NCBI GenBank assembly: GCA_039105265.1 | Contig: JAPFFF010000011.1 | Location: 434,001 to 498,000, forward strand | DNA length: 64,000 nt | Direction: 5' to 3' | Source of the DNA: Tritrichomonas musculus | Taxonomy: Eukaryota > Parabasalia > Tritrichomonadida > Tritrichomonadidae | Shown: positions 28,025 to 37,669 of the stretch, piece by piece | Layout of the letters: every line of letters starts with the position of its first letter | Numbering within the stretch: the stretch's first letter is position 1 | Notes under the pieces: generated by a model | The model's input: only the letters and a program-made list of their open reading frames with translations | What the model was told of the DNA's origin: nothing | The model's database searches: none | Made by a program: the position numbers and the translations under genes

Positions 28025-28747
28025 TTTGGATCAAAATCGATTGGTTACTAAACATGGTACATATCGTGTTAGAGTTAACCCACTAACCAACGAAGTGATT
28101 CATGAGTGATTCTGATCGATAACGAAGCGTCTGTGATCATAACTTAACGAATCATTAACGATAAACCATGAACGGATCCAACTATACGGTTTCAATCGAT
28201 ATCGGATCATCTATATCCGCATCAGATTCGATTAATAACAAGTCACTCGATATCATCTCATCACACACACACACACACGTTCACAGATATTAATCGACGA
28301 TACCAAAACTAGATAAGAGATACATTATCGACAATATTAGAGATAACAATATCGGATATATGAACGAATACATTAACACTTACGTTATAGACGATATTAA
28401 CCAATACCAACTTTACCGACTTTTATCGAGTTTCACATGCGAATCCAATACTGGAGAATCTAGTTTTGGTATCGTCGATTAATATCTGTGAACGTGTGTG
28501 TGTGTGTGTGATGAGATGATATCGAGTGACTTGTTATTAATCGAATCTGATGCGGATATAGATGATCCGATATCGATTGAAACCGTATAGTTGGATCCGT
28601 TCATGGTTTATCGTTAATGATTCGTTAAGTTATGATCACAGACGCTTCGTTATCGATCAGAATCACTCATGAATCACTTCGTTGGTTAGTGGGTTAACTC
28701 TAACACGATATGTACCATGTTTAGTAACCAATCGATTTTGATCCAAA
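28025..28747. repeat. Long palindrome with two 290-bp arms
   Basis: Arms 28025-28314 and 28458-28747 are inverted copies of equal length, with a 143-bp spacer at 28315-28457. They include a CA microsatellite (about 28262-28278) and its TG mirror, and the outer ~95 bp match 3790-3882 left of element B. The arms appear nearly identical by eye. Could be a foldback element or the inverted end of an older repeat. The spacer has no gene. Confidence 0.85.
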
Positions 28748-30099
28748 GGATGTGAACTATTTGCGCTACTTGGTGGGATGTTTCCATGCTTAAAATTTTA
28801 GTTAAAATATAATATACAACACATATAGTTAATTATATATCAACTAATAAATATTGTGTAACTTTGCATACTGTGGAAATAGTTATGAAATTAATTCATG
28901 AAAACCGTTATTTAATTTATGCATTAGTATGTTACAGAAAAAGTGACAATTTTATGCATAAAAAAGTGCGCAACATATTCCAAAATAAATCATATGGTGA
29001 GTTGTATATTTATATAAATTTGCAAGATTATAACTATGTCATGTGTAGAAAAAGTGATGAAAGTTTTCACTAGTCGAAAAATGAGGAGAATGAGCCTTTT
29101 TTTTTTGCTATCGATTTTGCTGATAGCAAATCATATTCATATGGTGGACGGATTTTGAACTTTATATGTAGAAAGTTGTTGTACAGATTACGTAGAATTC
29201 GTTTATGCACAAAAAATCGGTGCTTAGGATGTACATCCCGAGATACGTCGATTTACACTATTACCAGAAAATTTGGTGATTTCTTTGATAAATCGCATTG
29301 CACAGCACCACCAACAACGATGCAATATATGAAAATTTAATAAATAGTAGATTATTATATGTATATTATTATATTAAAATTTAAAAAAACTCCAACGCCA
29401 CAATTTTTTAAAAAAGTCGTTTTAAGTTAAGGTACAAATTGAATGGAAAATTGTCCAAATTCCTTTCAATTTTGGAAAATTATTTTGGTTATAATTCAGC
29501 TTCTAGGCAAAATTAAAAAATGAAATATACTAAAATAATCTTGTAATATATTGCTGTTTATTATATATTAATTTCATAGAAATCTGAGAGTTTCCTACGT
29601 TCTGGTGGATATCAAATTGTGATTTTTATTATTTTTAAGCATTTAAACTAATAATTTCCCTTTTGTAAAATAAACGTACAAATCATTTTCTTGCTTTTTT
29701 CCCATAATATCTTTGAGATATCAAATAAAAGATATGATAAAATAATTTATTTATTTTAGATGCATCAAGATATTATACTCAGAATGAATGGTCCCTTTTT
29801 TAAACGAAAAAAAAATTAATAATAATTATAATTTACTTTTTTTACATAATAGGCTAAAGTTATTTAAAAATCATCTTAGTAATCCACTATCATGGCAATG
29901 AATAAAAAGCAAATGCATAAGTAATTTCATCATAATTTAGCCGTATTAAAAATTTTCTCTCAATTTTAAAGAACATTTTTCTCAAGATTGAAAAGAAGGA
30001 TTCGTATCAAAATGGATAAAAAAAATGTTTATATTATAAAGATTATATAGGCATGAAATCTCTCTAAAATTCAGGCAAATAAATTTTTTTTCTACCTCT
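28748..30099. other. AT-rich intergenic DNA, no gene seen
   Basis: Long A/T runs and no open frame with convincing composition. Short frames near 28864 and 29155 have no recognisable motif and are not called. Confidence 0.6.
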
Positions 30100-30107
30100 G
30101 CCATGAT

Positions 30108-30585
30108 TAGACTTGTTATTTTGAGAATCGATATCAAAAACGTCACTTTTTTGCATCTGATACTCGATTATCAGTTTAAAAATCTGATATCGAGATTATC
30201 GATTATCAAGATATCAGATATGAAATGTGATATAAAAATAACTGTAAACTTGATATCAATAACCGAGATCTCGAGATCTCAAACAGATTTATCTTTTTTA
30301 ATAATTGGTATATGTGATTTTATAATATTTAAAAATAAATAATATAATGTATTGATGTTTATTTTAAGATTAAAATCAAAAAATACATTCTTTTTTATGA
30401 AATATTTGAGATTAAAATACGATCATATTTTTATCAAAAAGTTTAATTGAAAATTCTGATATCAAAAGCAGAGAAAAAAAATTCTCGATCTCTGAAATCG
30501 ATCTCGAGAATCTGTGTATATTTATGTATCGATATCAAAAAGTCAATCAATTATCGATCTCGAGAATCGAAGAATAACAAGTCTA
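30108..30585. mobile_element. hAT-like miniature inverted-repeat element (478 bp)
   Basis: Perfect 13-bp terminal inverted repeats TAGACTTGTTATT (30108-30120 and 30573-30585 inverted) are flanked on both sides by the 8-bp direct repeat GCCATGAT (30100-30107 and 30586-30593). An 8-bp duplication is characteristic of hAT transposons. The interior is rich in GATATC/CTCGAGATCGAT palindromes and encodes nothing, so it is non-autonomous. Confidence 0.75.
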
Positions 30586-30593
30586 GCCATGAT

Positions 30594-31403
30594 TTTTAAA
30601 AAATATTATTTTGGGCCGATTTGACCACCCTAGATAAATATGTAATTATATAATTAAAAAATCATTTGATAAAAAGAAATTACTTTGTTTTAGCAATGAT
30701 GGAAAAAAAAATATTTTTATTAAAAAATCCATGACCACCTATTCACACTTTTTTCAAGAAAATTTGAAATAGATGCATTCAACTTTTTTGACCATGAAAA
30801 CATCAAACAAAACTATTTATAAGAACTTCACATGCTATTAAACTTAAAAATTTTTTTATAAATGCAGATAAAGAAATTACTAATAATATTATTTCCTAAT
30901 ATAGAAGAATATTTTGTTTTAATTTAAATAAACATCTTTTGTATAATGTTAACGTTAACATTTCGACTAATTTATTAAGTTTTTTTTTGGATAAATCATA
31001 TTCTAATTTTTATCTGAATTTTCGTTTTTTTGAATTCGTCTTATAAACATTTTTGTAACCTAGCATTGTTAAAACATTTTATGCGTAATTTATCATAAAA
31101 TTCGCATCTCTCGTAGTTTTTATAGGTAAATATATACTATAACCGTTAAAAACGACCGTTAAAGTAGGGACATTTGTTGCTGCCCTTCAATTAAATGGAT
31201 CATCTGAATGCTTGGATGAACAGCATCAGCAGCATGCTTGAATGAACAAGATACATTCCATCATCTGGATGGACTAGATAAAATAGATATTAAGGATGAA
31301 CAAGATAGTGATTGTTTATTCAAAAAATAAGCATTTTATCGGGTGGAGTAGCGAAAAATTAGTAGAAGTCTTTTTGATGATATTCATATATAAAAAACAA
31401 CAA
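30594..31403. other. AT-rich region downstream of the GT8 gene
   Basis: No gene supported. Around 31180-31320 composition is less AT-rich with imperfect repeats of GGATGAACAAGATA and GGATGAACAGCATC, possibly a decayed repeat or 3' untranslated region of the leftward gene ending at 31404. Confidence 0.4.
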
Positions 31404-32447
31404 TCATAAAAACAGAAATAACTTTATCCATCTGCATGACGAACTAATTTCATTAATGAAATCCGTTTTTAATGCAGTAAGAGCCCAATCTCTATTGTAA
31501 GGAGGTCTCATCCCATAGTTCCATGGTTTTTTCATAAAATGAACAATGGTTAGATTATATATTATTCTGTGAACTTCTTCATAGCTGTAATACTTGAAAA
31601 AATGAGGCTTTTTGAAGAATTTTTTGTAAAGCTTCTCGGTACAATACCAGTTATGAAATCCAAATGTGAGAGGAAGTAAACTACATTTATTGAATGAAAC
31701 AATATTTATTAACAGTTGATCAACCAGATATATTGATGTGCCATTTTTCTTAAGGAAATCAGCAGCTGACTCAATAAAATGATCTTTTCTCATTTCATCA
31801 AGGTTCATCAACAAAACGCCAGAATTTATGTAATGATCGTCCGAAAAACCAAATTTTTCCATTTCTTTATAATAATCATTGTCGAGGATTCCACGAAAAT
31901 GTAAATTTGTCATGTTTAAATAAAACATTTCATCCAAATCTTTGAATATATATGTGTCTACATCAAGATGTATTATTTTTTGAACGTTTGGTAGAAGATC
32001 TGGCAAAAATAGCCTGAGAATGGATGAACATGAACTCTTGAAAGGATGATAATTAGCAAATTTTCTATTAATGCTAAGGAATATTATAGATAATCTACTA
32101 TATTTGTTTGACAGACTTTGTATTCTTTGTTTTGCTGTTTTGCTAAAACAGGGGCATGTCAAAATATAAATATTATACCAAAGTGATTTATTTGTTGAAT
32201 GCTCCATTAGGGAACTGATACTAACAATTGTGTACAAATGCCAATTAGAATCTGTAGAATAAGAAATATTTATATATTTATAAGGAAATGATAGAAGATT
32301 GAGACGAAAATGTTCGTGATTATCATTTATAAAAAGAGAAAGAGGCTGGTAAATTAGAATTGAATAAGAATAAGTAAATATGAATACAAAGAGAAAGATA
32401 AACTTGAATTTAAACTTATTTATTTGAGAACATATATGTATAAACAT
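31404..32447 (-). CDS. GT8-family glycosyltransferase, type II membrane protein (host gene)
   Basis: 347 residues, intronless. A short cytoplasmic N terminus with lysines precedes a single hydrophobic anchor (about 13-34), the layout of Golgi glycosyltransferases. GT8 landmarks: LDVDTYI with the metal-binding DxD (162-164), preceded by 'RLFLPDLLPNVQKIIH'; YINSGVLLMNLDEMR (206-220); DQLLIN (243-248); and VHFMKKPWNYG (302-312), the family's H..G..KPW-type motif. It would transfer a sugar from a nucleotide sugar in the secretory pathway; donor and acceptor cannot be told. The ATG is immediately preceded by TATC, giving TCAT, a trichomonad-like initiator. This is the only convincing host gene in the window; it looks intact. 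Confidence 0.88.
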   Translation of the reverse strand: MFIHICSQINKFKFKFIFLFVFIFTYSYSILIYQPLSLFINDNHEHFRLNLLSFPYKYINISYSTDSNWHLYTIVSISSLMEHSTNKSLWYNIYILTCPCFSKTAKQRIQSLSNKYSRLSIIFLSINRKFANYHPFKSSCSSILRLFLPDLLPNVQKIIHLDVDTYIFKDLDEMFYLNMTNLHFRGILDNDYYKEMEKFGFSDDHYINSGVLLMNLDEMRKDHFIESAADFLKKNGTSIYLVDQLLINIVSFNKCSLLPLTFGFHNWYCTEKLYKKFFKKPHFFKYYSYEEVHRIIYNLTIVHFMKKPWNYGMRPPYNRDWALTALKTDFINEISSSCRWIKLFLFL

Positions 32448-34409
32448 GATAGATTTTGGTGCTTCGACTTTTTGTTCAAAAAAAAGTTTAACTTTTTTTG
32501 AAAATACCGTTTATATAAACTTAAAATCAAAAAGCCGACGGTGTATTTTTCCTTTCAAATTTCTCTGACATAATTTTTTCCTTTCATTTTTTAAAATTTT
32601 GAACTTTTTTATCTCAAAATCTGCGAACCGCTGCGGAACATTGAAATAAATAATAACCGTCCGCAGATTCCACAGACAACATAAAATTTTTAAAAAATTT
32701 TCGTAAAATAATAAATGTAAAATTGAATATTCTCACAATTTATTTATAAAATTTTTTCGTATAATATTAAATGTAAAATCTGCAAAATTGAATACCATTC
32801 AAAAAAGAGGTATTCATGTGAGGTGACTTAACGTCTTTGATATTTTTTAAAATTGCATTTTTTCAGCCACTTTAAAGTTTTGAAGACTCAGATTAAGAGA
32901 AACAAATTTCTTGCCTGTGGAGATTGTATTAAGCATGATTTTTTGAAAAAATAATGTTAAAACTTTTTTTTCTAATATCTTGATATTTTTACTCAATTTA
33001 AAATATATGCCAGATATTTAAAATAATAAAGGTAATTTATTAATACTATAATTTATTGTGAGATTTAAAATTTTGTTCTTTGTTTTAAATGTAAAAATAA
33101 TGAAGATTTTAGAATTTGAAAATGAATTTTTTTGCAAAAAAGTAGAATATTTAAAAATTCGCTCGTTAAATTTTTATATATTTTATGTATATGTTTTGGC
33201 TTAATCTGAATTATTCAGTTGAGAATGGAATATATTGGTTATGCGCTCATTTTTGAGAAATGTTGGTTTTACTTTATATTATAAATTTTATTGGTGCAAA
33301 ATGCCAAAATCACAAAAATGAGAAAAACTTTTTTTAAATATTTATGTTTTCTTGAATTTTCTTTGGTAACAATAATTTAATTACATTAAATATTAATAAA
33401 AATTAAAAAAAATCTAAGTTCATTAATTACAAAACGCAAAATATTAGTTATAAAATTATAATTTTTTACGATTATTTGATTCAATTCTTATGAAATGTTT
33501 CTATTGTTATTAATGAAATTGTAATAAAATATTGAGAGAATAATTTTTTTTTCAAAAAAAGGATGATTATAAATTCAATTGATTATTTATTAATTTGTAT
33601 AAAATGATCGTTCTTAATTTATTGAAAAATAATTAAATCTAATCTATATATTTCTTAATTATTAGATTTAAAAATGTAAATTAATTTTATATATAAACAT
33701 ATAATATATTTATTAACTAATTTGAATATTAATAAGTGCATATAATGCATATTTATTAATAAATAATTATATTTTTATATTTCTATTGAAATAAAAAAAA
33801 ATTTCAGAAGTAAAGTTATTTATACTCACAAAAATATATTAAATTCATATCTTGAAATTGGAGGTACAAAGAATTATACAAATCATTATATAATCCAATT
33901 ATAAAATATCTAAAAATATAAGATGCTTTATACAAAATTTTATCGACGAATTCCCTACATGAATACCTCTTTCAAAAATAATAAAAGGTATGGAAACTTA
34001 TATCCACTCGACAGATCATTTTTCTTTCAAAATATAATTTTTAAATGATAATATTAGTGATAAATATAATATAAAAAAGACATATTTTTCGAGAGGAATT
34101 AAAGATAAAAATAAATTATTTTTTTGTAAAAAATTGAATCCTAATCTGGTTATCTTAATTCAAAAAACAATTTTTTTTTTATTTTTTTAATTGTATTATT
34201 TTTAAATAGGATTATATAAGTAATTTATATTTAATGAGGAAGAACTCGAAATTTATCATTTTTTATATTTATATAAAAAGTGATATGAATTATTTTAATA
34301 TAAAAGGCGATTTTTTTTTTACCTAAAAGGCGAATTTCAAAATTTTGAAAATTATGAGTTTATGCAGGAAATTGTTTTCTAATTTTCTTCATATTGAGAT
34401 TAAAAATTC
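32448..34409. other. AT-rich intergenic DNA with an inverted repeat pair
   Basis: No gene seen. AAGAGGTATTCATGT near 32806-32820 recurs inverted near 33957-33974 (ACATGAATACCTCTTT), about 1.15 kb apart, which may be the ends of a decayed DNA transposon. No matching flanking duplication was found. Confidence 0.4.
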
Positions 34410-34411
34410 TA

Positions 34412-35412
34412 CCCTTACAAATTAACTGTCATTTTTTTTTGCGGAATAAACGTACGAGTAAACGTAAGAAGAAATTTTTGAAAAATTTTCTCACAAATAA
34501 TATTACTTTCTCTCTCAAAATTTGACAATTCTTTTTATTCCCATTGAATTTTTTTGAAATAATTTTTTTTTATCAGAATTTTGACCGTTTATTATTGATT
34601 TTACATGTAAATGAGGTTTTTCTTTATATTTAACAAATATTTGGATAAAATCTTTGGGGATTTAAATCATTATATCCTATATTATTTAATGCCCAAGTTA
34701 TAACGAATTTTGTTTTTTTAATCGTTAGCAATTTTTTTATTAATTAAAAATTCAAATTAAATCCCAATATTTATAGTTATAATATAATTATAAATAATAT
34801 TAAATTTATTTATACCATTTTTTTAATATAAATCTCATTATTCATCGACTTTTTCTATATTTTTTTATTTAAAAAAAGCTAAAATTGAAATTTTTGAGTG
34901 ATTATTATATAAAATTAAGATTCATAATAATCACATAATAAGAGAATGATTATAAAGAATATGTTTAGTAAAAACCATAAAATTAAAAAGAATCGAAAAA
35001 AATAAATATCGTCATCGAATAATCTTTCAAATTTGAATTAGCAACGAATTGAGATCATCTATACACTTAGGAACTGTAATAATATTTTGGTCTCGATGTT
35101 TCAGAAGCAAGATTTAAGTAGAAATTGAGCAAAGGAACTTATATAAAAAAATGGGTGAATTTTATGATTTACGATCACTCTTTCAAAATTAGATTATATT
35201 CACTTTTTCATAAAAAATAAGATTTTCTTATAAAGCATATTTCTTTCTTATAAAATCTAAAAGATTACTAATTATCTGTTAAAAAATATATGTTTTGTAA
35301 ATGACAATTCTTTTTTGAATTGAGTTTATTCAAAAAAAAAATTTAAAAATTTTAAATGAAAATTTTACGTACGTTTATTCCGCAAAAAAAAATGACAGTT
35401 AATTTGTAAGGG
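34412..35412. mobile_element. Mariner-like non-autonomous DNA element (1,001 bp)
   Basis: The inverted repeats match perfectly over 47 bp including the flanking TA (34410-34456 and 35368-35414), beginning CCCTTACAAATTAACTGTC. TA on both sides fits the Tc1/mariner target duplication. The interior is AT-rich and non-coding, so it would depend on a transposase elsewhere. Perfect ends suggest recent movement. Because the arms are long, a foldback element of another family is possible. Confidence 0.7.
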
Positions 35413-35478
35413 TATTCCCGATTCGTTCAAATCACTTTTTCCATTTTAAACGTTGATTATAAAGCATCATGGATAAGC

Positions 35479-35761
35479 AAACCAAGCAAAGATTATTCAT
35501 TTTTAATATTTTTTCCTAAAACTCAAGCAAATTCGCCAAATTTACAAATAAAAGCGATTTACAAAATAACTATCGTACAAATTCCAGCATATAGTTGACA
35601 TGATGAAAAAACTATCGATAATTCATTTATTTATAAGAAAAATAAAACATACTGGAATTAATAAAAGAATTATTTTGTAAATCGCTTTTATTTAGTGAGT
35701 TTTTTGAATTTGTTTGAGCTTTAGGAAAAGAAATTCTAAAATAATTATCTTTGCATGGTTT
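35479..35761. repeat. Imperfect hairpin repeat next to element C
   Basis: AAACCAAGCAAAG...GCGATTTACAAAATAA (about 35479-35569) is matched inverted by TTATTTTGTAAATCGC...CTTTGCATGGTTT (about 35669-35761), with further short pairing inside (ATTCCAG/CTGGAAT). Likely an old miniature element. It ends ~22 bp before the tip of Polinton C. Confidence 0.6.
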
Positions 35762-35783
35762 ACTTTTCCACGTTGCGCTGGGA

Positions 35784-35857
35784 AGTAGTTAACGGTAGGC
35801 TCCGATGCCATAAATGGCCTCTCAGCCTACCACTACTCCAGGGGTTCGCACCCCTGG
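35784..35857. repeat. Polinton C left tip with two hairpins
   Basis: AGTAGT (35784-35789) mirrors ACTACT (35832-35837). Between them GGTAGGCT (35794-35801) pairs with AGCCTACC (35824-35831). A second perfect hairpin, CCAGGGGT-TCGC-ACCCCTGG, follows at 35838-35857. GC content is far above the surroundings. Confidence 0.7.
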
Positions 35858-36171
35858 ACCCCCTTCAGAAGGCCCCAAAAGCTCCCACATTCAAAAAGTT
35901 CGCAGCAAAAAAAATCCAAACTCATAAATTTATCGTCTCGTTATCAAAATTATTTTAGGGCAAAAATTTCAAAAAAAACTCTAAAAAAAGTAGTATATAT
36001 AAATGGCGTGATTTCTTAACGTTAGAGAGTAAGGAGGACCGGCTGGAGGGGTGAGATAAAAGGGGTATCAAAAGGGGTAGGGTTAAAATACATATTTTTA
36101 AATTTACAAAAATAACAACAACGAAAAACAGAACTTTCAAAAATTTTTTATTTTTTTATCAGCAATTTATA
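35858..36171. other. Polinton C left terminal leader, non-coding
   Basis: GC-richer at first (CAGAAGGCCCCAAAAGCTCC), then purine-rich (GAGAGTAAGGAGGACCGG) and AT-rich up to the first gene. Probably part of the terminal inverted repeat, but the other end of C is not in view. No gene seen. Confidence 0.45.
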
Positions 36172-36378
36172 ATGTCAAACCAAGCGGAACAATTAAGCAC
36201 CCTCATTAATAGAATCAACAAAAAGCTAAAAGGATGGAGACCCGCTTTAAAATACCTCTACGATAATGATAATGTCATAGATGAAGTACTAAAAGAGATA
36301 AATCACTTTATTAACCAGCTAAAGAAATTCAACGGTACTGAACAATTAATAGCTGAACTTGAAGAACTCATTTATTAG
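36172..36378 (+). CDS. Small helical protein (Polinton C)
   Basis: 68 residues, MSNQAEQLSTLINRINKKL, helical and charged, with a leader of T tracts and ATCAGCAATTTATA before the ATG. Its 3' end overlaps the convergent coiled-coil gene by 11 bp. No relative in the visible part of B. Function unknown; it could be a small structural or regulatory protein. Confidence 0.5.
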   Translation: MSNQAEQLSTLINRINKKLKGWRPALKYLYDNDNVIDEVLKEINHFINQLKKFNGTEQLIAELEELIY

Positions 36379-36595
36379 ACAATTCATTTAATTCATTCTC
36401 AAGCTGATGAACTTTATTTTTGAGGCTGTTGATGTCTTCGATAAGAGACTCACGAACAGCGAGACCATCAGAGCCCAGCATTCCTGATTTGATATTGTTG
36501 AGGTATTGTTTGTAATCATAACACTTTTCTTTCAAGTTTCGTTTGATACGTTTTAATTCCGGTATTTCTTTCTTGTATTCTGTTAGTTCACTCAT
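36368..36595 (-). CDS. Small coiled-coil protein conserved in B and C
   Basis: 75 residues; near-identical to the B protein at 14136-14366, including KSGMLGSDGLAVRESL and the C-terminal heptad coil. Divergent from the next gene with 14 bp between start codons, the same arrangement as in B, so a shared bidirectional promoter is likely. Silent nucleotide differences with kept protein sequence indicate it was functional when the lineages split. Confidence 0.75.
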   Translation of the reverse strand: MSELTEYKKEIPELKRIKRNLKEKCYDYKQYLNNIKSGMLGSDGLAVRESLIEDINSLKNKVHQLENELNELSNK

Positions 36596-36609
36596 TTAAT
36601 AACAATTAA

Positions 36610-36843
36610 ATGTCTGTTATTAATCAAATGAGAACCGTTCATGATGATAAACACAAAAACTATTTTGATAGATTACAATTAACGATGCAAAAGAAGAGAA
36701 CAAAAATAAACTCAGCTCCGACAGTGAAATGTTATAATGAAAAAGGTAATGTATTTCATGAACCACCACCAAAAACGACTAAATCATTAAATCATCATGA
36801 TTCACTTAATCATTCTGTGGTTGTCAGGAGCAACAACATTTAA
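36610..36843 (+). CDS. Small basic protein conserved in B and C
   Basis: 77 residues. 'RTVHDDKHKNYFDRLQLTMQ' and 'INSAPTVK' match the B protein at 14382-14672, as does the LNHSVV tail. Overlaps the convergent gene at its 3' end by about 40 bp. Basic and probably disordered; a virion-internal or DNA-condensing role is possible. Confidence 0.7.
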   Translation: MSVINQMRTVHDDKHKNYFDRLQLTMQKKRTKINSAPTVKCYNEKGNVFHEPPPKTTKSLNHHDSLNHSVVVRSNNI

Positions 36844-37332
36844 AAAGTATTCATTAATGACTTTTGATTGCTGATCAACAACATTTGAAAGCTTATTGAT
36901 ATGTTCTTCAAGTATTTTATTTTTATCGATGAGCTGTTTAATGATGATATCAACGTGAATCAACTTACTGTCAAACAAATCGCGAAGTTCATCGGTCTTG
37001 GTAGATATTGCATCAACTGTTTCTCTGAGCATATTGATATCAGCGGTGATATTGTCATTCTCGAGTGTTTTAGTGATTGTTTTCCCGACTTTCTTCAAAT
37101 AAATGTCGCCGTCACATCGTTTACCGTCTTTGCAATTACGTTTAGTGATTTTGTATTCATTGCCGTCATTAGTGATGATTTTATAAATCTTGTTCAAATA
37201 GTTAGTCGTTTGTGTCTTCATTTGCTCGATATTCTTTTGATAGAACAAATTGAACTCTTCAACTGATTTAAACACTTTTGATTCATTAATGTTTTCGTTT
37301 ATTACTTTAAGTTCATTAATGTTTTCATTCAT
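36802..37332 (-). CDS. Conserved Polinton protein with coiled-coil tail (Polinton C)
   Basis: 176 residues. The N-terminal domain 'EEFNLFYQKNIEQMKTQTTNYL' followed by 'YKIITNDGNEYKITKRNC' and 'DGDIYLKKV' matches the B protein at 15943-16401. A long helical region with heptads follows (INMLRETVDAI, IKQLIDKNKILEEHINKL). A duplicated short INELKV/NINES segment starts the protein. The likely role is virion assembly, by position between the capsid genes and the small coiled-coil genes. Confidence 0.65.
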   Translation of the reverse strand: MNENINELKVINENINESKVFKSVEEFNLFYQKNIEQMKTQTTNYLNKIYKIITNDGNEYKITKRNCKDGKRCDGDIYLKKVGKTITKTLENDNITADINMLRETVDAISTKTDELRDLFDSKLIHVDIIIKQLIDKNKILEEHINKLSNVVDQQSKVINEYFLNVVAPDNHRMIK

Positions 37333-37364
37333 TTGAGTTTATGATAAAACGTTTATAGATATCA

Positions 37365-37616
37365 TTAAACTTTATCTAATATTGACTTACCAACCGTTCC
37401 AACTCGACCTGCCATACTTAAACCTGTATCAATAGTGTCAATCACTTGACCGACGCCTGGAATGAATTTCGTTATCGGTTTAACTTTATCGATAATCTGT
37501 TTACCAACATCAACGACTTTAGGGATGTTATCAACAATCTTTGTTGCTACATCTTTGATTTTGCTTCCGAACTTCTTGAAACCGTTCTTTATCTTATTGA
37601 ATATGCCTATACCCAT
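37365..37616 (-). CDS. Small amphipathic virion-type protein (pVI/pX-like), Polinton C
   Basis: 83 residues, MGIGIFNKIKNGFKKFGSK; strongly similar to the B gene at 16468-16722. Alternating basic and hydrophobic residues with glycines (IPKVVDVGKQIIDKVKP, FIPGVGQVIDTIDTG) suggest membrane-active or capsid-lining helices. Divergent from the capsid gene, 53 bp apart. Confidence 0.7.
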   Translation of the reverse strand: MGIGIFNKIKNGFKKFGSKIKDVATKIVDNIPKVVDVGKQIIDKVKPITKFIPGVGQVIDTIDTGLSMAGRVGTVGKSILDKV

Positions 37617-37669
37617 TTTTAAGAGTAAATAAAAGAGATAATATATTGATTCTTTTTATTAAATCATAA

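Noticed and set aside
28864-29340. Short frames (69 and 61 residues) right of the palindrome
   Set aside because: AT-rich intergenic composition, no recognisable domain, no relative elsewhere in the window.
30103-30342. 79-residue frame within the hAT-like miniature element
   Set aside because: Composed of the element's GATATC/CTCGAG palindromes; no transposase motif.
31404-32447. GT8 gene as cargo of a Polinton
   Set aside because: It lies outside all tip-to-tip intervals, in host-like AT-rich DNA between B and C.
35784-35857. Possible non-coding RNA (two strong hairpins)
   Set aside because: Coincides with the AGTAGT tip of element C; treated as terminal structure, with no promoter evidence.
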